DNA of 64,000 bases, from NCBI GenBank assembly GCA_964415675.1, contig CAYQBG010000015.1, forward strand, positions 1 to 64,000, in the 5' to 3' direction. The stretch's first letter is position 1. Each line of letters begins with the position of its first letter. Position numbers and translations under genes: made by a program. This document shows, piece by piece, positions 8,309 to 17,261 of this stretch. Origin of the DNA: UBA5336 sp964415675. Its GTDB lineage: Bacteria > Pseudomonadota > Alphaproteobacteria > Caulobacterales > Hyphomonadaceae. The notes below the pieces were generated by a model. It searched no databases, was not told where the DNA came from, and saw only the letters and a program-made list of their open reading frames with translations.

Positions 8309-8483
8309 ACCGCGTCTCCTGCCAGTCGGTTACAATGCCTGATCCAACCCCAATAGGCTGCGAGGGTTGAAAAGCTTTTAACCAGACAGCCGGTCTTGGC
8401 TGAACACATGGCCGTGAATGGGCTGGTCTTGCGGCGGCTGGCGCTTTAGCCGGGCGGTGACGCCAAAAAGAACGGACGCAGAC

Positions 8484-9782
8484 ATGATTGCCGGGATCGC
8501 AAAATGGGGCGCGAGGCTGCTCTCTATCGGCCTTGCCGGCCTGATCGTCAGCAATTGCACCATGCTCTCGCTGAACTATGCCAGCCTGGACACTGCCAAC
8601 AAGCCTGACCCGAGCCCGGCGATCGATGTCGCGCGCCTTGAAGTCTGGGCCGCCAGGAAAGATGAGCTGCGCCAGGCTTTTGCCGAAAATGTCTACGGAC
8701 CCTGGCCGGGCGGGTTGCGCGTCGAACTGGTGTCGCGGCGGGTGGCCGACCCCGACTATGCCGGCGGGCGCGGCCGGCTGGAAGAATGGGTCATAGAGAT
8801 TTCCGGCAGCGACGGCGCGCGCCGGTTCCTTCTCGGTGTGGCTCTGCCTGATGGCGACGGCCCGTTCCCGCTTCTCATCGGGCAGAGCTTTACACCCAAC
8901 TGCATGGTTTTCGCCTCGACAGCGCTGACAGGCTCGAACGGCGCGCCATGCGAGAGCGGCAAGACGCCCTTCGTCTTCCGCTACATCTTTGGCGAGTTCA
9001 TTGCGCGCGCTCCGGTGGAGGCGCTCTTTGACCGCGGATGGGCCTATGCGAGCTTTCATGCATCCGAACTTGTCCCGGATTCGCGCAATCAGGCCGGCCC
9101 TGCCTTGTCAGACCTGAAGCCGGAAGGGGACGCGGCGCCCACCGGCACCATTGCCGCATGGGCCTATGGTTTCAGTGCCGTGACCGACCTGATGGAAAAC
9201 AAGCCCGCCATCGACCACGAGCAGGTCGTCGTGTTCGGCCATTCGCGGCACGGCAAGTCGGCGCTCGTCGCGGCCGCGTGGGATGACCGGATCGCTGGGG
9301 TGATTTCGCATCAGTCCGGCTTTGGTGGGGCCGCGCTGTCGCGCTCGCGCGTCGGGGAGGGGGTGGCGCGGATCACTTCAAACTATCCCCACTGGTTCGA
9401 TCCGGCCTTTGCCCGCCATGGCGAAGACCTTTCCGGCCTGCCGGTCGACCAGCACCAGCTATTGGCCCTGATCGCGCCCCGGCCTGTGTTTCTCGGCAAT
9501 GCTCGCCGGGATGTATGGTCCGATCCCAATTCGACCTATCGCGCGGCGGAAGCTGCAAGCGAAGTCTGGACGCTACATGGCGAAAGCGGGCTGGAACAGG
9601 ACGGCCTTACAGACTGGCGACCGGATTCGCCCGTGGCTTATTGGCTGCGCAATGGCGGGCATGGCACGGACCAGCGCGATGTCGATGCCATCCTCGCCTT
9701 TCTCGATGCGCATTTCCCGCGCCCGCAATTTGTCGCCTGCGATGGCGATCAACTGGCTTCCCTGCCGCCGGAAGGGTGCTAG
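8484..9782 (+). CDS. CE15-like glucuronoyl-esterase-type alpha/beta hydrolase
   Basis: A 432-residue exported hydrolase. The nucleophile lies in VVVFGHSRHGKSAL (Ser254), the GxSRxGK motif of CE15 glucuronoyl esterases, followed by HQSGFGGAALSR and NYPHWF as in bacterial CE15 relatives. The likely catalytic His is in NGGHGTDQ (His393). CE15 enzymes cleave ester links between glucuronic acid of xylan and lignin alcohols; the true substrate here is unknown. The N-terminus has a hydrophobic segment (residues 11-24) ending VSNC, which is not a good lipobox because Asn precedes Cys. ATG 8484 was chosen over the upstream in-frame ATG 8418 because it starts the signal segment. Confidence 0.8.
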   Translation: MIAGIAKWGARLLSIGLAGLIVSNCTMLSLNYASLDTANKPDPSPAIDVARLEVWAARKDELRQAFAENVYGPWPGGLRVELVSRRVADPDYAGGRGRLEEWVIEISGSDGARRFLLGVALPDGDGPFPLLIGQSFTPNCMVFASTALTGSNGAPCESGKTPFVFRYIFGEFIARAPVEALFDRGWAYASFHASELVPDSRNQAGPALSDLKPEGDAAPTGTIAAWAYGFSAVTDLMENKPAIDHEQVVVFGHSRHGKSALVAAAWDDRIAGVISHQSGFGGAALSRSRVGEGVARITSNYPHWFDPAFARHGEDLSGLPVDQHQLLALIAPRPVFLGNARRDVWSDPNSTYRAAEAASEVWTLHGESGLEQDGLTDWRPDSPVAYWLRNGGHGTDQRDVDAILAFLDAHFPRPQFVACDGDQLASLPPEGC

Positions 9783-9819
9783 TCTGACCGTTCAAGAAAG
9801 GGCTTTCGGGGAGGAAAGA

Positions 9820-10308
9820 ATGGAAGCAGTGGATAACGGGCCTGGCGATGCTATTGCCGAACATATGGCGGCGCACCTGGCGGGCATGCAGGCTTTCCTT
9901 CTGCCGGTTCTCGCGCTGGTCGTCTGGACGCTGGTGATGTGGCTGTGGATGTATGCCACGCGCATCCCGGCCATGCAGAAAGCGAAGATAGACCCGAACT
10001 CGGCGCGCCATCCCGGGACTGGATACAATGAGCTGATCCCGTCAAACGTTCGTGCGATTGCCGACAATTACAATCATCTTCATGAGCAGCCGACGGTTTT
10101 CTATGCGGTGATGTTCTTTGCGGCGCTGACCGGCGGCGCTGACAGTGTCGCCACCATGCTGGCCTGGGCCTATGTCGGCCTGCGGGTGGTGCATTCACTG
10201 GTCCAGTCGCTGGTGGCGAATGTGCCGGCGCGATTCCTCGTCTTCCTGTTATCCAGCCTCGTTCTCATCGGCCTTGCGGGCAAGGAAGTGCTGCGCACGG
10301 TCCTGTGA
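9820..10308 (+). CDS. MAPEG-family membrane protein
   Basis: A 162-residue protein with four hydrophobic helices. The region RAIADNYNHLHEQPTVFYAV (about residues 78-97) carries the N-x-x-E-Q/P-like signature of MAPEG proteins, and AYVGLRVVHSLVQ near 127 is the second family motif. MAPEG enzymes are membrane glutathione transferases or peroxidases in eukaryotes; bacterial members are mostly uncharacterised. The start at 9820 is preceded by GAGGAAAG at ideal spacing. It follows the CE15-like gene by 37 bases on the same strand and precedes prfA by 29, so read-through is likely, but no functional link is evident. Confidence 0.82.
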   Translation: MEAVDNGPGDAIAEHMAAHLAGMQAFLLPVLALVVWTLVMWLWMYATRIPAMQKAKIDPNSARHPGTGYNELIPSNVRAIADNYNHLHEQPTVFYAVMFFAALTGGADSVATMLAWAYVGLRVVHSLVQSLVANVPARFLVFLLSSLVLIGLAGKEVLRTVL

Positions 10309-10337
10309 CGCTTCCCAAGGTGCGCATCGCCCACTAA

Positions 10338-11423
10338 ATGGGGGCGATGGCGAACATCCCCCATTCCAGACTTGAGCAGGTGATTGACCGTTTCGAGGAA
10401 GTCGAGGCGCGCATGGGTGCGGCGACGGAGCCTGGCGAGATCGTGGCGCTGTCAAAGGAACACGCCGAACTCCGGGCGGTCGCCGCCAAGGCGCGCGAAC
10501 TGGCCGCCATGCGCGCCCAGCTCGACGAGGCAGAAGCGATGATGGCTGGCGAGGACGGCGAGCTGGCCGAGCTGGCCCGCGAGGAATTCTACACGCTGAA
10601 AGAGCAGGTGCCGGGGCTCGAACAGGAGGTCCAGCTCCTGCTCCTGCCGCGCGACAGCGATGATAGTGCCAATGTCATTCTGGAGGTACGTGCCGGAACG
10701 GGCGGCGACGAGGCGGCACTGTTCGCTGGTGACCTGTTCCGTATGTATCAGCGCTATGCCCAGTTGATGGGATGGAAAGTCGATCTTGTCACGGTGTCGG
10801 AAGGCGATGTCGGTGGTTACAAGGAAATCATTGCCGAGATCTCCGGTACGGATGTCTTTGGACATATGAAATACGAAAGCGGGGTCCACCGCGTCCAGCG
10901 CGTGCCGGAAACCGAAAGCGGCGGGCGGATCCACACGTCGGCAGCCACGGTTGCGGTCCTGCCCGCGCCCGAAAACATCGAGATCGAGATCCGCCAGGAG
11001 GAGCTTCGGATCGACACGATGCGCGCCTCTGGCTCCGGCGGCCAGCATGTGAACACCACTGACAGCGCTGTTCGCATCACTCACTTGCCGACCGGGATCG
11101 TGACCACGAGTTCCGAAAAATCCCAGCATGTGAACCGGGAAAAGGCGCTGGAAATGCTCAAGGTGCGGCTCTATGAGCGCGAACGCGAAGAAAAGGACGC
11201 CGCGCGCGCCGATGCCCGCAAGTCACAGGTCGGCTCGGGAGACCGGTCGGAAAAGATCCGAACCTATAATTATCCGCAGGGGCGCGTATCCGATCACCGG
11301 ATCAACCTGACGCTTTACAATCTCGACAAGATCGTGGCGGGCGATGCGCTGGGTGAGGTTGTCGATGCCCTGCGCGCGGAAGAGCAGGCGCTGAAACTTG
11401 CTGCATTGGAAGGTGAGGCGTGA
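10338..11423 (+). CDS. prfA: Peptide chain release factor 1
   Basis: RF1 reads UAA and UAG stop codons and triggers peptide release on the ribosome. The 361-residue protein has the GGQ peptidyl-hydrolysis motif at residues 234-236 (SGSGGQHVNTTDSAVRITH) and the RF1-type anticodon tripeptide P-E-T (residues 190-192) rather than the SPF of RF2. The coiled N-terminal domain and the terminal SDHRINLTLYNL segment are also present. ATG 10338 or 10347 could start it. The stop overlaps the prmC start by four bases (GTGA), so the factor and its methylase are coupled. Confidence 0.97.
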   Translation: MGAMANIPHSRLEQVIDRFEEVEARMGAATEPGEIVALSKEHAELRAVAAKARELAAMRAQLDEAEAMMAGEDGELAELAREEFYTLKEQVPGLEQEVQLLLLPRDSDDSANVILEVRAGTGGDEAALFAGDLFRMYQRYAQLMGWKVDLVTVSEGDVGGYKEIIAEISGTDVFGHMKYESGVHRVQRVPETESGGRIHTSAATVAVLPAPENIEIEIRQEELRIDTMRASGSGGQHVNTTDSAVRITHLPTGIVTTSSEKSQHVNREKALEMLKVRLYEREREEKDAARADARKSQVGSGDRSEKIRTYNYPQGRVSDHRINLTLYNLDKIVAGDALGEVVDALRAEEQALKLAALEGEA

Positions 11424-12274
11424 GCGAGACGATCGGCGAGGCGCTCAGGCGTGTCGCAGGTGAACTGACGCGCGCCGGCCTGGATGACCCCCGCCTGGAG
11501 GCGCGAAGGATTGTGGCCTGGGCCGCAGGCCTTGATGGGGCGGGTCTGATTTCCCGCGAGTGTGACCCTGTGTCTGAGACGATCCGCGATGCGCTGGAAA
11601 GTGGGCTGGCTCATCGACTGGCGCGCCGGCCGCTGGCCCATCTGGAAGGCTGGACCGATTTCCGCGGGCTTCGCCTGAAGAGCGATGCGCGCGCGCTGGT
11701 GCCGCGCAGTGACAGCGAATGTGTAGTTGACCTAGCATTGGAGCGCCTGCCTGCGGGCCGGCGGGCAGCGATAGCCGATCTTGGTACGGGCAGCGGCTGC
11801 CTGTTGCTGGCCCTGTTGGATGCGCGCCCGCTGGCCAGTGGAACCGGTATCGATCGGAGCGCGGGCGCAATTGCGCTTGCCCGAGAGAATTGCATCTTAT
11901 GCGGCGTCTCCGAGCGCGCCGAATTCCAGCAGGCCAGCTGGGTGGACTGGCCGGGCTGGCAGGCGTGCGATCTCATCATCTCCAATCCGCCTTACATAGC
12001 ATCGGATGTGCTGGACACGCTTGCGCCAGAGGTGGGCGAGCATGAACCGCGCGCTGCGCTCGATGGGGGGAGGGACGGGCTGGACGCCTATCGCGAAATC
12101 GTCTCGCTGGGGGCTGCGCGTATGACGCCAGGCGCCACGATGGTGCTTGAAATCGGGCATGATCAGCGCGACCCGGTCAGCGCGCTGCTCGAATCGGCAG
12201 GCTTCACCGATCTCACCTTTCGCCGGGATCTTGAGGGACGGGACCGGGCGATTTGCGCGCTTAGGCCCTGTTAA
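11420..12274 (+). CDS. prmC: Release-factor glutamine N5-methyltransferase
   Basis: PrmC methylates the Gln of the GGQ motif in release factors, raising their activity. The 284-residue protein has the helical N-terminal substrate domain, the SAM-binding motif IADLGTGSGCLLLALL (about residues 118-133) and the diagnostic NPPY (in LIISNPPYIASD, about 190). It starts with GTG at 11420 inside the prfA stop region, and the pairing with prfA supports the call. Confidence 0.96.
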   Translation: MSETIGEALRRVAGELTRAGLDDPRLEARRIVAWAAGLDGAGLISRECDPVSETIRDALESGLAHRLARRPLAHLEGWTDFRGLRLKSDARALVPRSDSECVVDLALERLPAGRRAAIADLGTGSGCLLLALLDARPLASGTGIDRSAGAIALARENCILCGVSERAEFQQASWVDWPGWQACDLIISNPPYIASDVLDTLAPEVGEHEPRAALDGGRDGLDAYREIVSLGAARMTPGATMVLEIGHDQRDPVSALLESAGFTDLTFRRDLEGRDRAICALRPC

Positions 12275-12296
12275 TGTGGAAATCTGATAGTGGGGC

Positions 12297-12474
12297 TTGG
12301 CGTTTCATGCGAGCCGATGTAAACGGGGTGCAGGATAACCAAGGCATAAAGTTTGCTGGCTATCTTTGAAACCGCGCAAAGCTTTGACCGACTGGGCCCA
12401 AACGGGGGGCCTGCGCGCGAATGATCTGCCCTTGTGGTGGACACTTGACCAGGGAAGTTTTCATGAAACGCCAA
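12297..12474 (+). promoter_or_regulatory. 13-bp inverted repeat spanning the DUF4167 start codon
   Basis: TTGGCGTTTCATG at 12297-12309 is perfectly complementary to CATGAAACGCCAA at 12462-12474, which contains the ATG of the DUF4167 gene. If transcription starts upstream of 12297, the leader could pair with and hide the start codon, leaving the AGGGAAG ribosome-binding site (12451-12457) beside the stem. The intervening 150 bases include a GC-rich GGGCCC-centred stretch. Confidence 0.5.
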
Positions 12475-13137
12475 CGCGGGCGAAGCCGCCGCTCAAGCGG
12501 TGGGAATAATAATCCAAACCGCCACTTCGAGAGCAATGGGCCAGACGTCAAGATCCGTGGCTCGGCTCAGCAGGTTCTGGACAAATATCTCCAATATGCG
12601 CGCGATGCGCAGACCGCTGGTGACCGGGTCAATTCGGAAGCCTATTTTCAGCATGCCGAACACTATCAGCGGCTGATTTCTGCGATGCAGGTCAATCAGA
12701 AGCCCCGCCGCGACCGCGATTCCGACAAGGATGACGCTGACAGTGATGACGAGAATGACCGGGCAGAAACCTCAGACAAACCCGAAGCGAAGCCCGACGA
12801 TTCCGAACGGGACGACAAGCCCGCGCGCCGCCCCCGCCGCAAGGCAGAGAGCACGGATGGCGATCCGCTCAAGGTTATCGACGGGGACACATCGCATGCC
12901 GGCGAGGCTGAGGGCGATGACACCGAAGCCGATGACAAGCCGAAACGCCGACGCACTTACAAGAAGCGCGCAAAGGCGGACGAAGAGACATCATCGGGCG
13001 ATTCCGGCGCGGAAGTTGAAGACGGCGTGATGAAGACGCTCTCGCGAGGCCGTAAAGGGCGTGGGAAACCGGCAGAGAGTGACGATACCTCCTCGGATTC
13101 CACAGACACGCAGACATCGGAAGCGGCCGCTGAATAG
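12463..13137 (+). CDS. DUF4167 protein with long acidic/basic disordered tail
   Basis: The 224-residue protein starts MKRQRGRSRRSSGG at ATG 12463, preceded by AGGGAAG. Residues about 30-75 form the DUF4167 core (RGSAQQVLDKYLQYARDAQT followed by a YFQHAEHYQRLI helix). DUF4167 is characteristic of alphaproteobacteria; its role is unknown, and the basic, Arg/Gly-rich start suggests nucleic-acid binding. The rest is low-complexity, alternating Asp/Glu-rich and Lys/Arg-rich segments, and probably disordered. The location after prfA-prmC is typical in this class. The start codon lies in a 13-bp inverted repeat with the leader. Confidence 0.85.
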   Translation: MKRQRGRSRRSSGGNNNPNRHFESNGPDVKIRGSAQQVLDKYLQYARDAQTAGDRVNSEAYFQHAEHYQRLISAMQVNQKPRRDRDSDKDDADSDDENDRAETSDKPEAKPDDSERDDKPARRPRRKAESTDGDPLKVIDGDTSHAGEAEGDDTEADDKPKRRRTYKKRAKADEETSSGDSGAEVEDGVMKTLSRGRKGRGKPAESDDTSSDSTDTQTSEAAAE

Positions 13138-13148
13138 AGCTTTCCTGG

Positions 13149-13670
13149 CTAAGCGTCCTGACCGCCGAACACTGATCCGTCGCCCTCATCATCGGTCGTG
13201 ACGATTTCGCGATTGTCCGGGGCCAGGAGCTCACGGCCCTGTTGGCCTGCCCCGGAAAACAGATCCAGCTGGCGCGGGTCGGCTGGCTTCTTGCGCCGAC
13301 GCTGCGTTCGCCCGCCGCGGAAATAAAGATCGTCTGTATGATCTTCAGGGGCGGCAGTTTCTGGAGCGGTGGGTTGAGCGGTTTCGTCTCCCTGTGTGTC
13401 CGATGTCTTCCAATAGGTCACTGCGAGGACCGGGCGCCCGGCTTCGTCTTCGTACCGCTGCACAAAACCCTGACCGATTGCAGCGTCCGCCCGCGCCAGT
13501 ATCGTTTCTGCTTCGCTTTCGGTAACGGTAAGCCATTCGGTTTCCAGCGCCACGATCCGGCAGGCCAGCCTTTTGCCAAGCGCATCGGCTTCGCTGCGGG
13601 TGCGCACAGCAGGTGCGTCAGGCCTCAGCGCATTTTCGGCATGGGTTGCAAGCGGGTAAATATGGCTCAT
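13149..13670 (-). CDS. Hypothetical protein
   Basis: A 173-residue soluble protein that I do not recognise. Residues 1-95 look folded (VRTRSEADALGKRLACRIVA, WLTVTESEAETILARADAAI, RPVLAVTYWKTSD). Residues 96-173 look disordered, with an acidic stretch, a basic RTQRRRKK patch and a PRQLDLF segment. PRQLDLF resembles the QxxLF-type clamp-binding peptide and, with mmcB 12 bases upstream on the same strand under a LexA box, might mean a DNA-repair link; this is inference only. Confidence 0.65.
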   Translation of the reverse strand: MSHIYPLATHAENALRPDAPAVRTRSEADALGKRLACRIVALETEWLTVTESEAETILARADAAIGQGFVQRYEDEAGRPVLAVTYWKTSDTQGDETAQPTAPETAAPEDHTDDLYFRGGRTQRRRKKPADPRQLDLFSGAGQQGRELLAPDNREIVTTDDEGDGSVFGGQDA

Positions 13671-13682
13671 GGCATGGCAGAG

Positions 13683-14138
13683 CTAGGCCTTTGCCGGTCC
13701 GGCGTCCAGCGGCGCGAGGACCGGCCCCTGGAGTCTGGCTGCGGCCAGCCGGGCAAAGCGCAGAGTCATGGCCTTGCGCCGGGCCGCCGGCAGCTTTTCG
13801 CCAAAAGGTTCACGGATCACGGCACCGCCGAACCCGTCAGCTATGATCAGACCGCTGTTTTCAGGCAGCACCTCGCGCGGAAACCGGGCTGACACGGCAA
13901 AGGCAAACTGGTCGCAATAGGGCAGATAGTCGGCCCATTTATTGTCGCTGCGATAGTCGGCTAGGCAGGATTTCACCTCGACGATAAGGATATCCCCGTC
14001 CGGCCCGAGCCCGACAATATCGGCGCGCCGGCCATTGGCGAGCGTCAGCTCGGTCACGCTCGCATAACCCAGGTCGTACAGATGCCGGATGGCGCCCCTG
14101 CAGATCGTACCAGCGTCAGGTGCCGTCGCCTCGGACAT
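13683..14138 (-). CDS. mmcB: MmcB-family DNA repair protein (PD-(D/E)xK-like)
   Basis: A 151-residue protein of the MmcB family, named from mitomycin-sensitive Caulobacter mutants. The nuclease-like core is visible: Asp40 in GRRADIVGLG, then Glu54 and Lys56 in ILIVEVKS, followed by DYRSDNKWADYLPYCDQFAFAV. A perfect GTTC-N7-GTTC LexA box (14158-14172) lies 20 bases before the ATG, so SOS induction is expected, in line with the family. A second gene of unknown function follows 12 bases downstream and is probably co-induced. The exact substrate of MmcB is not known. Confidence 0.88.
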   Translation of the reverse strand: MSEATAPDAGTICRGAIRHLYDLGYASVTELTLANGRRADIVGLGPDGDILIVEVKSCLADYRSDNKWADYLPYCDQFAFAVSARFPREVLPENSGLIIADGFGGAVIREPFGEKLPAARRKAMTLRFARLAAARLQGPVLAPLDAGPAKA

Positions 14139-14157
14139 GGTCGCGCTCCAGCCATTT

Positions 14158-14172
14158 GTTCCTGTCGTGTTC
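14158..14172. promoter_or_regulatory. LexA (SOS) box, GTTC-N7-GTTC
   Basis: The bases GTTC-CTGTCGT-GTTC are a perfect match to the direct-repeat LexA operator of alphaproteobacteria. The site ends 20 bases upstream of mmcB and lies in the short gap after the sirtuin gene, so it should repress mmcB and the gene behind it until DNA damage. Confidence 0.85.
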
Positions 14173-14199
14173 CAGGATGCGTCAGCCCGGCCCTGCCGG

Positions 14200-14913
14200 T
14201 CAAGTGCTGATCAGGCTGTCGACCCAGTCGGGAACGATGCGGCTGGCCGCGCCATAATGGGTCTCGTCGAATTCATCCGCGTTTTCGGAGGGCTCAAGGT
14301 TGAGCTCGACCGTTCGCGCTCCGGCATATCTGGCCTCCTGCACGAATCCCGCAGCGGGATAGACCGAGCCGGACGTTCCGATAGACACAAAAAGCTGGCA
14401 ATGAGACAGCGCCTCGCCAATCCGGTCCATTTCCAGCGGCATCTCGCCGAACCAGACAATGTGCGGGCGCACATGGCCCACGGTCTTGCAGGCCTCGCAA
14501 CCCGTCTCGGTGCCGATATCCTCCTCGCAGTCCAAGACAGAAAAACAGTTCATGCAACGCACCCGGGTCAGTTCACCATGCATGTGTACGATATTCGAAC
14601 TCCCGGCCTGTTCATGCAGATTGTCGACATTCTGGGTGACGAGCAGGAAGTCGGCGCCCTCGGCCTGGCAGGCGGTTTCGAGCCGGGCGAGGGCCTCATG
14701 GGCGGCGTTGCGGCTGGCCGTTTTCAGCTGTCGGCGTCGCTCATTGTAAAAGCCATGCACGAAGTCCGGATCGCGGGCAAAACCCTCCGGTGTCGCCAGC
14801 GCTTCGAGCGGGTATTTGGTCCAGATGCCATCTGTGTCCCGGAAGGTGCCAAGACCGCTTTCAGCGGAGATTCCGGCGCCGGTAAGAACAATGACGGATC
14901 TGGGCATGGGCAT
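14200..14913 (-). CDS. cobB: NAD-dependent protein deacylase (CobB-type sirtuin)
   Basis: Sirtuins remove acyl groups from lysines using NAD. The 237-residue protein has GAGISAESGLGTFRD (NAD site, about residues 12-26), TQNVDNLHEQAG, the catalytic His in HMHGEL (about 112), a four-Cys zinc site (CMNC and CEAC) and a GTSGSVYPAAG loop. Tyr and Arg in HGFYNERRR match the class III signature, associated with desuccinylase/demalonylase activity in addition to deacetylation. Acyl preference is inferred. The start is the first of two in-frame ATGs (14913 or 14907). It ends 27 bases before the LexA box and is probably transcribed separately from mmcB. Confidence 0.92.
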   Translation of the reverse strand: MPMPRSVIVLTGAGISAESGLGTFRDTDGIWTKYPLEALATPEGFARDPDFVHGFYNERRRQLKTASRNAAHEALARLETACQAEGADFLLVTQNVDNLHEQAGSSNIVHMHGELTRVRCMNCFSVLDCEEDIGTETGCEACKTVGHVRPHIVWFGEMPLEMDRIGEALSHCQLFVSIGTSGSVYPAAGFVQEARYAGARTVELNLEPSENADEFDETHYGAASRIVPDWVDSLIST

Positions 14914-15035
14914 GTCGGAAGGTCCTCGCTGACTGTTTTATCCGGGACGGGCGCTGACAGGGCCTCGTCATAATGCGAACATATGCTTAATCTAGGCTGA
15001 CAGGAAAATAGCAGCTGAAGCAACGGGGGCGACCC

Positions 15036-17246
15036 ATGCCAATCATCGACAGGTGCCGGCCAACAGCCATCCTGATCGCTTTGTCCGCCGGGATCCTCGC
15101 GCTCTCGGGATGCGATCTGGTCGAAGACCGGGCGGAGCGGGCACGCAAGGTCACCGAAGCGGCTGTCGAGCAGGTCTCTGGTGACACCACTCAGGCAGAG
15201 CAGGGTGCGGACATGGCCGACGTTTCGGTGGAGGCGCGCGCTTTTTCCGGCCAGTTCATGGAGCAGCCGGAGTTTGAGAGCCGGATGGCCGTCGGGCCAA
15301 GCCGTTTTGCGATCGGTTCCATCGTGGCCAAACCGCGTGAATTGCCTAAGCTGCCGGGGCCCCAGGAAGCGCTGATGATGCAGGCGCCGGACGCGGCGCG
15401 CGAACTTGGCGTTCGGGGGACACCCGCGCCTGCGCCGGAGGCGGCTCCCCTGCCTGAGGTGGGGGATGGAGCAGACTATGAGGGCGGTGAGAATGACAAG
15501 GAAGGCGGTGATACCGGAGCCAAGCCGGTTCCGCGCCCGCTTGAGCGCATCCAGATCGACCGCGAGATGCCACGCGCCCTGCCGCGTGAACAGCTGAAAC
15601 TGGCCCGCCGCACCATAATGACCGAGCGCGCCGTCGAAGTGCAGACCGATGCGCGCTCGACAATGCTTGATGCGATGACCGCATACGGGTTGTCTGGACA
15701 AGTTCAGCTCGACCGCTCGGGGCAGATCGTCGTCCAGCTTGGCGATGACGGTGCAGACCAGCCGCAGTTCCGGCCCGAACGCGACCGGTTGGAACTCAAA
15801 CAGCTCCAGCTCCAGCGCGGCGAACTCGCGCTGAAGGGCGAAAGAGCGGAACTGTTTACCGCTTTGGGCGCCACGCGGGCCGGCCTGCCCAGCCAGGCGC
15901 TGAGTAGCGATATTGAATGCCCGGACACGATCGATCACGCAGAAGTTCGCCGGAACAAGGTCCTGGCGACGGAATGTATGGTCAAGAAGTTGAAGCAGAC
16001 CGGCCAGTTCGAATATGTCGAGAAGGACTTCATCTTCGAACACCAGTTCGCCCGCCGGGAAGCCTCGCCGCCGGTAAAGGTCGCTATCGAACCAAATGAT
16101 CCGCTCTGGGACCTGCAATGGCATTTTCGCGACAATGGCTTGGCTGACGATCAGTCGCCTGGCGGTGCCGGGTTCGAGGGGTTCTGGAATGACAAGGGGC
16201 TTGGTTCGCGCGACGTTGTTGTCGCTGTTGTCGATACCGGCCTGGACATGGACCATCCCGACATCGCCGGCAGCGTCAATGTCGTGCCGGGCTGGGACAT
16301 GGTCTCCGACCCGTCCATGGGCAATGATGGCGACGGGCGCGATCCTGACGCGCATGATCCCGGCGATCTGTGCGACCCGACCGTCCCGTTTGCCGAGAAC
16401 AGCTATCATGGCACGCATGTGGCCGGCACGATTGGCGCGGGTTTCACCGATAATGGGTCCGGCGTTGCGGGCGGTGCCTGGGAGGTCACGATCGTGCCGG
16501 TGCGCGCGCTCGGAAAATGCGGGGGCCGGCTGACCGACATCAATGACAGCATCCGCTGGGCTGGCGGGCTGGTGCCGGCCTTCGACAGTGAGGGCAATGA
16601 GGTTTGGAACGAGAACCCGGCTGATATCATCAACCTGTCGATCGGCCTGTTCGAATTCTGCCCCGCCTCGCTCCAGGAAGCGATCAATGCTGTGACCGAG
16701 CGTGGCGTCGTCGTGGTCTCTGCGGCGGGAAATGCCCGTGTCTCGACGCGGTATTATTCACCCGGAGGATGCGAGAATGTCGTGTCTGTGGCGGCCGGTG
16801 ATGCGCGCGGCCAGATGGCACCCTATTCGAATTATGGTGACGAGGTGGATGTGCTGGCCCCCGGCGGGGACCTGTCGCGCGATGACAATGGCGATGGCCG
16901 CCCGGATGGGATCCTCTCGACACGCGTGGCGGAAAATTGCTTCGATCCGGTGACGAACGAGCCCGTTGACACCTGCTATTATGCTTTCGAACAGGGCACC
17001 AGCATGGCCGCCCCGCATGTGTCGGCCGCGCTCGCCCTGATCAAGTCGCAGGAGCCCGATCTGATAGGTAGCGAGTTGCGCGACCGGCTGCTGGCCTCGC
17101 TCATCCCGCGTACGCCAGAACAGTGTGCCGGGCCATGTGAACAGTATCCAGGTGCCGAGCCGATCGAAGGCAGCGAGAATATTTGTGCGCGTCCGTGCGG
17201 CGGTGGCCTTCTCAATCTCGGCGGTCTAGACTTTCCCAATGAATAG
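15036..17246 (+). CDS. Subtilisin-family (S8) serine protease lipoprotein
   Basis: A 736-residue predicted lipoprotein: signal peptide ending LALSGC (Cys26), so it is anchored in a membrane facing the periplasm or the surface. Residues about 45-250 are low-similarity and Glu/Pro-rich. Residues about 290-335 resemble a subtilase propeptide (ending FEYVEKDFIFEHQ). The catalytic domain follows with Asp400 (AVVDTGLD), His458 (HGTHVAG) and Ser656 (GTSMAAPH). Several Cys pairs in the C-terminal part (CAGPCEQ, CARPCGGG) suggest disulfides. It heads a run of four exported proteins; the next gene starts 15 bases later and encodes a propeptide-like lipoprotein. Confidence 0.92.
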   Translation: MPIIDRCRPTAILIALSAGILALSGCDLVEDRAERARKVTEAAVEQVSGDTTQAEQGADMADVSVEARAFSGQFMEQPEFESRMAVGPSRFAIGSIVAKPRELPKLPGPQEALMMQAPDAARELGVRGTPAPAPEAAPLPEVGDGADYEGGENDKEGGDTGAKPVPRPLERIQIDREMPRALPREQLKLARRTIMTERAVEVQTDARSTMLDAMTAYGLSGQVQLDRSGQIVVQLGDDGADQPQFRPERDRLELKQLQLQRGELALKGERAELFTALGATRAGLPSQALSSDIECPDTIDHAEVRRNKVLATECMVKKLKQTGQFEYVEKDFIFEHQFARREASPPVKVAIEPNDPLWDLQWHFRDNGLADDQSPGGAGFEGFWNDKGLGSRDVVVAVVDTGLDMDHPDIAGSVNVVPGWDMVSDPSMGNDGDGRDPDAHDPGDLCDPTVPFAENSYHGTHVAGTIGAGFTDNGSGVAGGAWEVTIVPVRALGKCGGRLTDINDSIRWAGGLVPAFDSEGNEVWNENPADIINLSIGLFEFCPASLQEAINAVTERGVVVVSAAGNARVSTRYYSPGGCENVVSVAAGDARGQMAPYSNYGDEVDVLAPGGDLSRDDNGDGRPDGILSTRVAENCFDPVTNEPVDTCYYAFEQGTSMAAPHVSAALALIKSQEPDLIGSELRDRLLASLIPRTPEQCAGPCEQYPGAEPIEGSENICARPCGGGLLNLGGLDFPNE

Positions 17247-17261
17247 GCAGTGGCAGGGCAA

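Noticed and set aside
8365..8383. Dyad around AAAAGCTTTT between the divergent unknown and CE15-like genes
   Set aside because: Perfect only over ten AT-rich bases plus a bulged extension; a short AT dyad in a promoter is not distinctive.
14724..16418. 564-codon open frame on the minus strand across the S8 protease gene
   Set aside because: It is antisense to a well-supported protease with an intact catalytic triad; long antisense frames are common in high-GC DNA and this one has no recognisable domain.
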